From positions 1 to 23,106 of the forward strand of contig CAZXUS010000017.1 of the NCBI GenBank assembly GCA_964643985.1: 23,106 nt of DNA, written 5' to 3'. Each line of letters opens with the position of its first letter. The first letter of the stretch is position 1. Both the position numbers and the translations under genes were made by a program. Below are positions 6,018-14,211 of the stretch, piece by piece. This stretch comes from UBA2773 sp964643985 (lineage in GTDB: Bacteria > Patescibacteriota > Minisyncoccia > Moranbacterales > DUUL01). The notes beneath the pieces were generated by a model. It was not told the DNA's origin. It ran no database searches and saw nothing but the letters and a program-made list of their open reading frames with translations.

Positions 6018-6767
6018 ATGAAAAAAAGCAAGCTTTGGAAGGGAAAAAATAAGGTTGGAATTATAATAATTCAGGGTTGGACTTCTTATCTACGTCAAAT
6101 TGATCCTTTGGCAGAGGTTCTCAATAATCGAGGTTATTGGGTTTATGCCCCAGTTCTCTCTGGGCACAATTCTCAGCCAGAAAAATTAGAAGGTGTCACC
6201 TGGGAAAATTGGCAGAAAGACACAGAAAAAGCGGTTGATGAATTTAAGCAAAAAAACAATTTCAGTAAAATTTTTATAGTTGGTGTTTCTTTTGGGGGAA
6301 ACTTAGCGATATTAGCTAGTTTAAAGAAGGCTATTGACGGGGTTATTTTAATTAGCACCCCTATTTTTTTGAGAGATCATTATTGGACAATTTTGAGCGT
6401 TAAATTTCTTTCTTATTTTAAGAAGAATTTGAATAAAAATTATCCTAAAGATTTAAAGAAAAAAAATAAAAAACCAGTTTCTTATAATTATTTTCCCATT
6501 AAAAGTTCTTTAGAATGTTTTAAACTGATTAAAAAAAGTCGAAAAGCTTTAAGCGAGGTTAATACTCCCTTTTTTATTATTCAAACCAACAAAGACTATT
6601 TAGTGGCGCCTTATTCGCCTTGGTTAATGTATAATAAAATAAAATCTACTGAAAAAAGTTTATATTGGATGGATACTAAAAAAGGAATTCACATTGATTT
6701 TGAGACAAATCCCCAAAAATATGGAGAGGTGATTGATAATTTTATTGAAAATATTAATAAAAAATAG
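6018..6767 (+). CDS. Alpha/beta hydrolase, carboxylesterase or monoacylglycerol lipase type
   Basis: A 249-aa cytoplasmic hydrolase with a serine-histidine-aspartate triad: nucleophile S91 in GVSFGG, likely D193 (TNKDYLVAP) and H225 (KGIHIDFE). The usual HGF near residue 20 is QGW here. The cap region (about 115-160) is very Lys-rich. Family members cleave short- to medium-chain esters or acylglycerols; the substrate here is unknown. The glycosyltransferase starts 3 bp after its stop, so the two are surely cotranslated, and a role in glycolipid or acylglycerol turnover is a reasonable guess. It follows the tRNA terminator, so it must have its own promoter, which I could not place confidently. 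Confidence 0.85.
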   Translation: MKKSKLWKGKNKVGIIIIQGWTSYLRQIDPLAEVLNNRGYWVYAPVLSGHNSQPEKLEGVTWENWQKDTEKAVDEFKQKNNFSKIFIVGVSFGGNLAILASLKKAIDGVILISTPIFLRDHYWTILSVKFLSYFKKNLNKNYPKDLKKKNKKPVSYNYFPIKSSLECFKLIKKSRKALSEVNTPFFIIQTNKDYLVAPYSPWLMYNKIKSTEKSLYWMDTKKGIHIDFETNPQKYGEVIDNFIENINKK

Positions 6768-6770
6768 TTT

Positions 6771-7913
6771 ATGCAAATTGGATTTTTCACTAATACCTAC
6801 TTTCCTATTTGTTATGGTTCGGTTATTTCAATCGAATCGTTTCGGAAAAATTTAGAAAAATTAGGTCATACTGTTTATGTTTTTGCTCCGAGTCATCGAG
6901 GTTATAAGGATGAAAATAAAAAGATATTTAGATATCCGTCTTTTTTGTTTCGTTATAAAATAGACTATCCAGTCTCTATTCCAATCAGTTCTTTTATTAA
7001 CAATAAAATAAAAGAGTTAGATTTAGATATTATTCATGTTCATCAACCTTTCTCTTTGGGTAAGGAGGGTTTAAGATTTGCGCGTAAATTAAAAATTCCG
7101 GTTATTTTTACCTATCACGCTAAATATGAAGATTATGTTCATTATGTCCCTTTTTTGCCTGAAGGTTTATTGGTAGATTTAGTTAAAAAAGAAGCGGTTA
7201 ATTTTGCCAATAAGTGTGATTTGACTATTACGCCCTCGGAGGGAATAAAAAAAATTATCAAAAGAAGAGGGGTCTCTGAAAAATTAATCAAGGTTTTACC
7301 AACTGGAATTGATTGTCAGAGTTTTGAAAATGGGAATCGAGCTAAGATTAGAGAGCAGTATGCAATAAAAAAGGATGAAAAATTATTTTTAAATATTGGT
7401 CGCATCAACGAAGAAAAGAACTTGAAAATGCTTTTCAAAACTGTTAAAGAATTGATTTTAGAAAATTCAAAAATTAAAATGATGTTTGTGGGAGAAGGTT
7501 TTTTAAAGGATGATTTATTAAAAATGGCTAAAAAAGCGGGGATTAGTGATAATGTTATTTTTACGGGGTTTATTGAATATGAAAAAATTAAAGATTATTT
7601 GAAAGCGGCTGATGTTTATTTACAAACTTCCAAATCGGAAACTCAGGGAATTACAATTTTGGAGGCTATGGCTTCTGAAGTGCCAATCGTAGCAGTGAAA
7701 GCAACTGGTACCGAGGACTTTATTGTTAATAATAAAAATGGTTTTTTGACTAAAAATCAGAGTAAGGATTTTCATGATAAAATTAAATTTTTATTAAAAA
7801 ATCCTTTAATAAAGAATAAAATGATTATTCAAGCCAAAAAAGATGCTAAAAAATTTGAAGAAAAAAAACAAGCTCAAAAGCTTGAAAATATTTACAAAAA
7901 GTTAATTGGGTAG
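6771..7913 (+). CDS. GT4-family glycosyltransferase, diacylglycerol glucosyltransferase-like
   Basis: A 380-aa GT-B fold retaining transferase. The N-terminal acceptor domain begins MQIGFFTNTYFP and contains IIHVHQPFSLG and VIFTYHAKYEDYVHYVP, features shared with 1,2-diacylglycerol 3-alpha-glucosyltransferases. The donor-binding half starts near residue 200 (FLNIGRINEEKNL) and has the E-x7-E motif in SETQGITILEAM. The enzyme is expected at the inner membrane face, adding a sugar from a nucleotide donor to a lipid. The start lies 3 bp after the hydrolase stop (translational coupling, no Shine-Dalgarno). The exact acceptor cannot be decided from sequence. Confidence 0.9.
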   Translation: MQIGFFTNTYFPICYGSVISIESFRKNLEKLGHTVYVFAPSHRGYKDENKKIFRYPSFLFRYKIDYPVSIPISSFINNKIKELDLDIIHVHQPFSLGKEGLRFARKLKIPVIFTYHAKYEDYVHYVPFLPEGLLVDLVKKEAVNFANKCDLTITPSEGIKKIIKRRGVSEKLIKVLPTGIDCQSFENGNRAKIREQYAIKKDEKLFLNIGRINEEKNLKMLFKTVKELILENSKIKMMFVGEGFLKDDLLKMAKKAGISDNVIFTGFIEYEKIKDYLKAADVYLQTSKSETQGITILEAMASEVPIVAVKATGTEDFIVNNKNGFLTKNQSKDFHDKIKFLLKNPLIKNKMIIQAKKDAKKFEEKKQAQKLENIYKKLIG

Positions 7914-7918
7914 TAATA

Positions 7919-8015
7919 CCAATTTTAGCTAACTATTATTTATAAATTGATAAATTTCGCAACCCGTCTCGCTAAGGCTTGCCGAGGCAGGCAAAACTGT
8001 GATTGGAAACAGTCC
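7919..8015 (-). repeat. Half-element of the hairpin repeat family between convergent genes
   Basis: On the minus strand this reads end motif (7999-8015, GGACTGTTT then CCAATCAC), GC hairpin (7963-7991), then an AT-rich part matching the interior of the 1614-1829 element. It finishes with TAGTTAGCTAAAATTGG, which recurs at 13581-13637. It fills the gap between the GT4 gene and recG, so its hairpin could also serve as a two-way terminator. Confidence 0.6.
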
Positions 8016-8025
8016 CTATAAAAAC

Positions 8026-10146
8026 TTATTCAAAATGAATTTTTTTCGATAAAAGATCGGATTTGTTTTTTAATAAAGGGAATTTTTTTAAATCAGAGTC
8101 AAAACTTAATAAACTTTGAGCGTAAAGTCGGGCAGATTGGATTAATTTTACATCAGAAAGACTTTCCATCGCAATATCGGGAGTTCCGGATTGGAGCGTC
8201 CCTAGGAATTGTCCAGGACCTCTAAGCTTTAAATCTTCTTCGGCGATTTTAAAACCGTTATTGGTTTTTTCCATTGCTTTTAATCGAGAGGTGCTGTTGG
8301 CGACATTATCAGAGGTAAATAAAAAACAATAAGATTGGTCTTGACCTCTGCCTACTCGACCTCTAAATTGATGTAATTGAGCTAAGCCAAAACGTTCAGC
8401 TCCTTCAATAATCATCAGGGTGGCATTAGGAATGTCAATTCCCACCTCAACTACCGAGGTTGAAACTAGAATATCGATTTTTTGGTCTTTGAAATTTTTC
8501 ATAACCTGGTTTTTTTCCTTAGGCTTCATTCTCCCGTGAAGAAGCCCCAGTGATAAATTGGGAAAAACTTGTTCTTTTAATTTTTCAAATTCTTCTTTGG
8601 CGGATTTAACCTCGCTGATTTTAGAAGATTCTTCAACCAAAGGACAGATAATAAAAACCTGTTTTTTTCCAGAAACTTGTTGTCTTATAAATTGATAAAT
8701 CTGATCTCGACCTTGCGGTGGAACAACTTGAGTGATAATCTTTTTCTTTCCTTTTGGATATTCGTCAATTATTGATAAATCTAAATTACCAAAAATTGCT
8801 AAAGATAAAGTTCGAGGAATCGGAGTGGCGGTCATTGTTAATAAATGGGGTAAGATTTTTTTAGTTTTTTCTTCGGCAACTTCCATGGTATTTTGTTGTA
8901 AAAAAGATCTTTGTTTTACCCCAAAGCGATGTTGTTCATCGATTATCGCTAAAGCTAGATTGTGAAAGCTGATTTTATCTTGAATAATGGCGTGAGTTCC
9001 AATAATTAAATCAATTTCACCGTTTTTTATTTTTTCCGAAAATTTAGCTTTGGAAATTTTGTCATTATTTATTTTACTAACAGAGCCGGTTAAAATCCCA
9101 ATTTTAAACTTATATTTTTTTAATAATTCAGTTATTCCCGAAAAATGTTGAAGAGCTAAAACCTCAGTTGGCGCTAATAGCGAAACCTGAAAACCTTTGT
9201 TTATAACGGATAAAATTGCCATAATAGCTACGATTGTTTTACCACTTCCAACATCGCCTTCCAATAAGCGATTCATTGGTTGGCTTTTTTCTAAATCTTG
9301 AATAATTTGCCAAGAAGTCTTTTTTTGAGCATTGGTTAATTGAAAGGGCAAAGACTCGACAAATTTTTTAATCACTTTTTTTTCAAAAGCAACTTCAACA
9401 GCGCTATTTTTTTCCCATTGTTTTTTTATTTCCAAGGCTCTTAATTGAATTAAAAACATTTTTTCAAAAGCAAATCTTTTTTTAGCTAGCCTGGCTTCTT
9501 CTTTGTTTTTGGGAAAATGAACATTTTCTAAGGCTTTTTTAAGCAAGGGTAATTCTTGCTCTTTGATAAAATTATTGGGAAGAAATTCTTCTAGCGAAAC
9601 TTTGTTTAAAGTTTTTTGAATAACTCGTCGTAAGAAAAAAGAAGTGACATTTCTATTCTCGGAATAAACTGGAACTAAACCATTAGTGGAACCGGTTTTG
9701 GAGGTAATATTTTCGGATTGATTTTCGTAAAGAACTTTGTTGATTATTTCAAAATTAGGATGTTGGAAATAAGCCTCTTTACCTTTATAGAGTGAAACCT
9801 TACCACTTAATTGAACATATTTTCCCTTGGTTAAAAATTTTAAAGGCATTGCAAAATTAAACCAAACCGCTTTTATGGAGCCAGTTTCATCTTCAATGTA
9901 AATTTCTGTTAAATTTTTTCGGCCTCGAAGTGGAATTGATTTTATGTTGAAAACTTTTCCTCGAATCGTCACGGTTTCACCGATTTGAATGTTGGCTATT
10001 TTTTTTTGCAAAGAAAAATCCTCGTAACGAAAAGGAAAATAGTACAATAAATCTTCAATTGTTTGAATGCCCAGAGAATTTAATTTTTTAGCATTGTGAG
10101 CACCAACATCAGGGGCCAAGGCCACTGAGTTATTTAAGAAAAGCAT
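8026..10146 (-). CDS. recG: ATP-dependent DNA helicase RecG
   Basis: A 706-aa superfamily 2 helicase that regresses stalled forks and migrates branched DNA. The N-terminal wedge/OB-fold domain covers about residues 50-170. Helicase motifs are intact: GDVGSGKT (Walker A, near residue 297), DEQHRFGVKQR (motif II), MTATPIPRT (motif III), VVEVGIDIPNA (motif V), HQFRGRVGRG (motif VI). The C-terminus has the typical DLKLRGPGQFLGTLQSG segment. Length is normal. It starts 24 bp after the stop of the propeller-protein gene, so it is probably expressed from the same transcript. No Shine-Dalgarno is visible. Confidence 0.97.
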   Translation of the reverse strand: MLFLNNSVALAPDVGAHNAKKLNSLGIQTIEDLLYYFPFRYEDFSLQKKIANIQIGETVTIRGKVFNIKSIPLRGRKNLTEIYIEDETGSIKAVWFNFAMPLKFLTKGKYVQLSGKVSLYKGKEAYFQHPNFEIINKVLYENQSENITSKTGSTNGLVPVYSENRNVTSFFLRRVIQKTLNKVSLEEFLPNNFIKEQELPLLKKALENVHFPKNKEEARLAKKRFAFEKMFLIQLRALEIKKQWEKNSAVEVAFEKKVIKKFVESLPFQLTNAQKKTSWQIIQDLEKSQPMNRLLEGDVGSGKTIVAIMAILSVINKGFQVSLLAPTEVLALQHFSGITELLKKYKFKIGILTGSVSKINNDKISKAKFSEKIKNGEIDLIIGTHAIIQDKISFHNLALAIIDEQHRFGVKQRSFLQQNTMEVAEEKTKKILPHLLTMTATPIPRTLSLAIFGNLDLSIIDEYPKGKKKIITQVVPPQGRDQIYQFIRQQVSGKKQVFIICPLVEESSKISEVKSAKEEFEKLKEQVFPNLSLGLLHGRMKPKEKNQVMKNFKDQKIDILVSTSVVEVGIDIPNATLMIIEGAERFGLAQLHQFRGRVGRGQDQSYCFLFTSDNVANSTSRLKAMEKTNNGFKIAEEDLKLRGPGQFLGTLQSGTPDIAMESLSDVKLIQSARLYAQSLLSFDSDLKKFPLLKNKSDLLSKKIHFE

Positions 10147-10170
10147 AGTAATTTAGTTAATTTGAGGGAG

Positions 10171-12267
10171 TTAATTGGTAACATATCTTTTAACGCGAGC
10201 GGAATAATCAAATTCTTCATCACTAAAGATTACGTATAAATTATTTTTAAAAGCTTTTAGGGCTGGATCGCCTTTTCCGGAACCTTTTGAAATAAAACCA
10301 GCGTAATTTAAATTATCAGTACAGTCAACCCAGCTGTCATTTTCTAGTTTTTGAACTTTAATTCGCCAGGCAGAGGTTTTTATCAATTCCTCCCCGGTAT
10401 TTTTACCGTTTTTTTGGGTCATTACAATATCTTTTTTGTATTTAGAATAAGCTAAATATAAATTATTATTTTCATCTATTTCAATAAAAGGTTCGATTAC
10501 TTTTTGAGTAGAATTTTGTAAATTTATTCTTAAATCTTCCCAGTAGGCTTGATTGTGTTTGTAAATATGAAGGGGTCCTTGATTATTTTCAACAAAAGCC
10601 AAATAAACATTCTCTTCGTTGTCTATCGCAACAGACGGGCTGAAACCATTAATTTTAGAAATTTTTTCAAAATAAAGTTTATCAATTTTTAAAGCATTCC
10701 ATTTTAAAGTATTCCATTTTTTAATTCGGACATTGTGGTCTCCGTCCGTTTTTATTTCTTCGTAAGCTAAGTAAATGGAGTTATCTTTTTTCGAAGCAAC
10801 TAAATCGAATTCATCGACGCTGGAAGTTGAAGCATCAGCTAGGGTTAAAAGAGAGGTGGGAATTGTTTGCCAAGTTATTCCATCCCATTTTTTAATTTGA
10901 GCTTGAGTTTGTTCTTTATCGGGTTGAACTTGCTCGGCAAAAGCAACATAAAGATTGTTTTGATCTTTGTCGAAAATTAAAGTTGGTTCGTGACCAGGTT
11001 TTTCGGAAATAAATCCTTGAGGCGATAACTCATTCCATTCTTGTTTTGAATCAGACCAATGCAGAAGTCTTATTTTTTGATCATATTCAACTTCGCTGAA
11101 AGTGACGAAAACATCTTCGTTTTTGGTTTCGATGTTAGGATTACTGCCTTTTTTAAAGCTGACTAAACCGTTCAGATTATTTTTATCGGCTAAATTGATC
11201 CATTTTTCATTTTTGTAGGCTTTGACTTGAATTCTACTTTCTTGATTTTTGTTTTCAAAAGCGGCAATAATAGTCCCGTTTTTAGTGATATTAAGGTTGG
11301 GTTCGGCACCAACGTCTTCATTGAGGATTCCTTTGAGATTGTTCGAATCTTCAAGGTCGAACCATTTTTGATTATCAATTTTGAATTCTTTTTCTTTAAC
11401 GGCGATGCGAGTAGCGGTAGAAATTTCTAAGTCTCTTTTTATTTCGTAAGAGGAGCTATTTATACCTTGATTTTCTAAATTTATCAAAAAGACATTTTTA
11501 GTATCGGAAGTTTTTACTATTTCTATATCCGAAAATCGACCCAAGGTCAGTTCTTCACTTAATCCGCCAATGTTAATAAAAGGAATTCCACTTTTTTTGG
11601 TTATGTAATCATTCTTAGTATTACCGCTTATTACAGCAAGTATTTTTTGATTATTGTCCTTTAGTAATGAAAAAACCTCTTTTTGATTAGTCAAATTTTC
11701 TTGCCAAATATCTTCTGCCGGAGTTTCTATTAGATTGTGGTGCGAAAATATTAAAACGGGTTCAGTTCCGGAGAGTTCTTTTTTAAGCCAATTTAATTGA
11801 ACTTCGCTGATTGTTCCCAGGGAAGTTTTGGGTTCGTTGTTTTCGGTAGTATCGAGAATAATAACTTTAATATTTTTAATAATTTTACTGGAATAGGAAT
11901 TTTTTAATTTCAGAATTTTTTTAACTTTAGAAAAAGAATCAGAGTTATAGTCTTTTTTTCCTAAACAATAGAGTTTATCAGCTTTTATTCTTTCAAAATT
12001 ATTAATTATTTTTTCAAAATCCTTTAGATTATTCGCATAATTTCCACCTCCAATAACTAAATCGGGTTTAAAAATTTCATTGTAATGAGCACTTGCTGCT
12101 CGAATTAAATCTTCAATTAAAAAAGTCTTTGACGACTGACTATATTCCCAGTCGGTTAAAAAACCGATTTTTAAAATGTCAGCGTCTTTTTGTCGACAAC
12201 AGAGAATAATTAATAACAATAATACAAAAAAGCCGATTGCTATTAATATTTTTGAAATATTTTTCAT
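10171..12267 (-). CDS. Membrane-anchored protein: degenerate metallophosphoesterase-like domain plus predicted seven-bladed propeller
   Basis: 698 aa. Residues 6-23 form a signal anchor followed by Cys-Cys (C23, C24). The preceding residues do not make a proper lipobox. Residues ~32-265 follow the order of a calcineurin-like phosphoesterase: FLTDWEY, DLVIGGGN, LYCLGKKDY, VLIFSHHN, AVISGNTKND. Canonical ligands are mostly gone (GD is GG, GNH is GKK, GHxH is GNTK), while D39 and H176/H177 remain, so I infer it is not a normal metallophosphatase. Residues ~298-698 hold seven divergent repeats of ~55 aa with the pattern xPxL, NxLYVAF, RIxxKKW, WxxL. The last repeat lacks its final Trp strand, which residues 300-306 (QKWFDLE) could supply as a Velcro closure. 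The location is extracytoplasmic. A -10 box lies only 7 bp before the ATG. Confidence 0.7.
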   Translation of the reverse strand: MKNISKILIAIGFFVLLLLIILCCRQKDADILKIGFLTDWEYSQSSKTFLIEDLIRAASAHYNEIFKPDLVIGGGNYANNLKDFEKIINNFERIKADKLYCLGKKDYNSDSFSKVKKILKLKNSYSSKIIKNIKVIILDTTENNEPKTSLGTISEVQLNWLKKELSGTEPVLIFSHHNLIETPAEDIWQENLTNQKEVFSLLKDNNQKILAVISGNTKNDYITKKSGIPFINIGGLSEELTLGRFSDIEIVKTSDTKNVFLINLENQGINSSSYEIKRDLEISTATRIAVKEKEFKIDNQKWFDLEDSNNLKGILNEDVGAEPNLNITKNGTIIAAFENKNQESRIQVKAYKNEKWINLADKNNLNGLVSFKKGSNPNIETKNEDVFVTFSEVEYDQKIRLLHWSDSKQEWNELSPQGFISEKPGHEPTLIFDKDQNNLYVAFAEQVQPDKEQTQAQIKKWDGITWQTIPTSLLTLADASTSSVDEFDLVASKKDNSIYLAYEEIKTDGDHNVRIKKWNTLKWNALKIDKLYFEKISKINGFSPSVAIDNEENVYLAFVENNQGPLHIYKHNQAYWEDLRINLQNSTQKVIEPFIEIDENNNLYLAYSKYKKDIVMTQKNGKNTGEELIKTSAWRIKVQKLENDSWVDCTDNLNYAGFISKGSGKGDPALKAFKNNLYVIFSDEEFDYSARVKRYVTN

Positions 12268-12274
12268 ACTTAAA

Positions 12275-12280
12275 ATTATA
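12275..12280 (-). promoter_or_regulatory. -10 box predicting a nearly leaderless transcript
   Basis: A perfect TATAAT (12280-12275 on the minus strand) lies 7 bp before the ATG at 12267, so transcription should start at or next to the start codon. The -35 region is poor and falls within the AACTAACTATTACT repeat. Confidence 0.5.
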
Positions 12281-12296
12281 AGATAATATTATTTTA

Positions 12297-12355
12297 AACT
12301 AACTATTACTCAAAATTTTCAAGATTTGGTGATGGTATTGGCTGAAATTAGCATA
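12297..12355 (+). repeat. AT-rich dispersed repeat, copy between the propeller gene and tRNA-Arg
   Basis: It begins AACTAACTATTACT, has AAATTTTCAAGATTT in the middle and ends with GGCTGAAATTAGCATA. The same order occurs at 13581-13637, and pieces occur at 7919-7957 and 88-115. No ORF is present. Confidence 0.6.
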
Positions 12356-12357
12356 AG

Positions 12358-12431
12358 TGCTCTTAAGAAGATTCGAACCTCTAATCTTCAACTCCGCAAG
12401 CTGATGCTCTGTCCAGTTGAGCTATAAGAGC
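12358..12431 (-). tRNA. tRNA-Arg(GCG)
   Basis: On the minus strand: acceptor GCTCTTA/TAAGAGC, D stem GCTC/GAGC, anticodon stem TCAGC/GTTGA (one G-T pair), loop TTGCGGA giving anticodon GCG, T stem AGAGG/CTTCT with loop TTCGAAT, discriminator A, no encoded CCA. Most bacteria read CGN codons with tRNA-Arg(ACG) edited to inosine; a G34 version reads CGC and CGU without editing. Confidence 0.92.
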
Positions 12432-12448
12432 ATAAATAAAAATTGTCT

Positions 12449-12955
12449 TTAAAATTTTTCTAGAAAATCATCGAGATTATGCCGATGTTCTTTTTCGGGA
12501 ATAAATTTTGTTAAACATTTTCTTAATTTAACGGGGTCAGTTTTTATTAATGGAATTTTTATATAAGGGAGGAAAAGCTGATTGTTTTTAAAAGAAATTT
12601 CTTGGGTGCCTTCTGGTTCATATTCTATCCAAAAACTTTCCAATGAGTCATAAGGACGAATATGGTCATGAATAAAAATTCCTTCTTTCGTCACGGCAAA
12701 AGTTATTGTTTGAGGTTGTTTTTTCTCAAAAAGAAAAAAAGTAAAACCAAATAAAATAATTAAAATTGATAATAACAAATTGTCAGTTATTAATCCGTAA
12801 ACAGTAATTCCGAATAAAATGGAATAAAAATACAAAAAAAATCGAAAACTTTTTTTATTTTCTTCAAAGTCTTTAATTTTCCAAGAAATCAAAGCATCGA
12901 CTTTTCTTTTTTTGCTAACAGTTGAAATTTTCGTAGCTTTTTCTTTATTGGGCAT
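12449..12955 (-). CDS. Small membrane protein with cytoplasmic PH-like C-terminal part
   Basis: 168 aa. The basic N-terminus (residues 1-20) is followed by two adjacent membrane helices (about 37-55 and 60-78). A soluble beta-rich domain follows (about 85-155: TITFAVTKEGIFIHDHIRPYDSLESFWIEYE), of the kind often seen in bacterial PH-like membrane proteins. I infer the fold only from the strand pattern. It begins 1 bp after the DedA stop codon, so the two are translationally coupled and probably act together at the membrane. No catalytic motif is visible. Confidence 0.65.
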   Translation of the reverse strand: MPNKEKATKISTVSKKRKVDALISWKIKDFEENKKSFRFFLYFYSILFGITVYGLITDNLLLSILIILFGFTFFLFEKKQPQTITFAVTKEGIFIHDHIRPYDSLESFWIEYEPEGTQEISFKNNQLFLPYIKIPLIKTDPVKLRKCLTKFIPEKEHRHNLDDFLEKF

Positions 12956-12956
12956 T

Positions 12957-13562
12957 TTATTTTTTTAGTGGTTTAAGTTTTTTAAGAGCAGTGGTTTTTT
13001 TATAAATAATAATAGAAATCATTATTAGAACAGCTAAAAAGAAGATAATCCAACCGCTAAATTTTATATATTTTTCAATTTCTTCGGCGATCCAACCAAA
13101 ATAATATCCTAAAATAACTACAAAACTATTCCAAACCAATCCTCCTAAAACTGAAAATAAGATAAATTTTTTAAAATCCAGTTTAATCATTCCAGCTAAA
13201 ATAAAGGTAATATAGCAAAGTCCGGTAGTGGCTTTAGTGAAAAAAATTATTTGAGCGCCTTTTTTTTCGAAACTGTTTTTAATGGTTCTAACAACTCCTG
13301 TGTTGGATTTTAAAAATTTTCTTTGTTTAGGAATCAAGCCCCTTTTAGTGAAAAAACCAATATAATAAAGAATAACATCTCCTACAATATCACCGAAAAT
13401 GCTCAACAAGAGAACAATGAAAACATTAAAAAATCCCATTGAAGCCATAAAAGCGGCGCCAAGCGTGACGATTGGGCCTTCTATTATCATCAATAAAAGC
13501 ATCAGCGGATAGCCCCAAAAAGAAATAATTTCTAAAATTTGTTGATATTCAATTCCTAACAT
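12957..13562 (-). CDS. DedA-family membrane protein (VTT domain)
   Basis: About 201 aa with 5-6 membrane segments. DedA hallmarks: EGPIVTLGAAF near the N-terminus, FGDIVGDVILYYIG, then FFTKATTG and the AGMIKLDFKKFILFSVLGG-W segment ending in GYYFGW. DedA proteins are implicated in lipid scrambling or undecaprenyl-phosphate recycling and in membrane potential homeostasis. The frame can be extended 8 codons to a TTG at 13586, but I chose the ATG at 13562 because the TTG overlaps the dispersed repeat and neither start has a Shine-Dalgarno. It is coupled to the 168-aa membrane gene. Confidence 0.88.
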   Translation of the reverse strand: MLGIEYQQILEIISFWGYPLMLLLMIIEGPIVTLGAAFMASMGFFNVFIVLLLSIFGDIVGDVILYYIGFFTKRGLIPKQRKFLKSNTGVVRTIKNSFEKKGAQIIFFTKATTGLCYITFILAGMIKLDFKKFILFSVLGGLVWNSFVVILGYYFGWIAEEIEKYIKFSGWIIFFLAVLIMISIIIYKKTTALKKLKPLKK

Positions 13563-13580
13563 TTTTATTACTAATATTAA

Positions 13581-13637
13581 TTCCAACTAACTATTACTTA
13601 TAAATTTTCAAAACTTAATTAGCTGAAATTGGTATAA
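13581..13637 (+). repeat. AT-rich dispersed repeat, copy upstream of dedA
   Basis: AACTAACTATTACTTATAAA is followed by TTTTCAAAACTT and then TAGCTGAAATTGGTAT. It shares its first module with 12297-12310 and 7929-7948, its middle with 91-103, and its last module with the inverted copy at 7919-7935. It may carry the dedA promoter. Confidence 0.6.
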
Positions 13638-13796
13638 CTAAATTTCCTTTTTATTTTATCATTTTTATTAATTTAAATAAACTCTAGATACTTTGAGGTA
13701 GAAATCCGTTGACTTTTAGCTAAATTTTTATTAAGATAGAGAATGTTATTTAATTAAGATTTTTTTGCTTTATAGTAAAGATGAAGTTTTAAATAA

Positions 13797-13867
13797 CGGG
13801 GCATAGTATAGTGGTAGTACATACGCTTTGGGAGCGTACCGTCTGGGTTCGATTCCCGGTGCCCCGA
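13797..13867 (+). tRNA. tRNA-Pro(TGG)
   Basis: Acceptor CGGGGCA/TGCCCCG with the initial C typical of tRNA-Pro, D stem GTAT/GTAC, anticodon stem TACGC/GCGTA with loop TTTGGGA (anticodon TGG, 13829-13831), T stem CTGGG/CCCGG with loop TTCGATT, discriminator A, no CCA. A possible -10 (TATAGT, 13771-13776) lies 21 bp upstream. Confidence 0.95.
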
Positions 13868-13868
13868 C

Positions 13869-14032
13869 AGAAGTTGTCTTTGATTATTTTTTTCGGCTGT
13901 AATTCAAAATATTTTAGTTAAATTTTTCAAAAATTTTCTTGAATTAGCCCGCTAGTCCTGCAAAAATTATTTGAAAAATTTATTCTAAAAATTTAGAATT
14001 TCGCTACGAAAAAATAATCAGAGACAATTTCT
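13869..14032. repeat. 164-bp imperfect palindrome directly after tRNA-Pro
   Basis: The two halves are inverted copies: ends AGAAGTTGTC and GACAATTTCT, then near-complementary sequence through most of both arms (about 70 bp each) to a centre near 13950. It begins 2 bp after the tRNA. There is no ORF and no clear target duplication. As RNA it would make one long hairpin, and as DNA a palindromic MITE-like unit. Confidence 0.7.
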
Positions 14033-14117
14033 AAATTTTAAAAACAATTGAGAAGGACGGCTAGCTCTGTTGGTTATCTGCTTGCCGGTAGGCAGGGAGC
14101 GTGAAGCTTGTTTTATT

Positions 14118-14191
14118 GGGTGTATAGCTCAGTTGGTTAGAGCGTTACGTTGACATCGTAGAGGTCCGCCGTTCAAATCGGCGTACACCCA
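14118..14191 (+). tRNA. tRNA-Val(GAC)
   Basis: Acceptor GGGTGTA/TACACCC, D stem GCTC/GAGC, anticodon stem TTACG/CGTAG with loop TTGACAT (anticodon GAC, 14152-14154), T stem CGCCG/CGGCG with loop TTCAAAT, discriminator A, no CCA. A terminator follows at 14212. Confidence 0.95.
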
Positions 14192-14211
14192 CAAATAATA
14201 TTTATTTTTAT

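Noticed and set aside
8732..8965. Plus-strand ORF inside recG
   Set aside because: Shadow of the conserved RecG helicase motif region.
11190..11430. ORFs on both strands inside the propeller gene
   Set aside because: They overlap a continuous conserved repeat domain in another frame and lack start signals.
14046..14110. tRNA-like sequence (GGACGGCTAGCTCTGTTGGTT) before tRNA-Val
   Set aside because: It resembles an acceptor and D-arm, but there is no normal anticodon arm, T arm or matching 3' acceptor. The following CTGCTT/AGGCAG hairpin has a 6-nt loop. At best it is a decayed fragment or a GC repeat.
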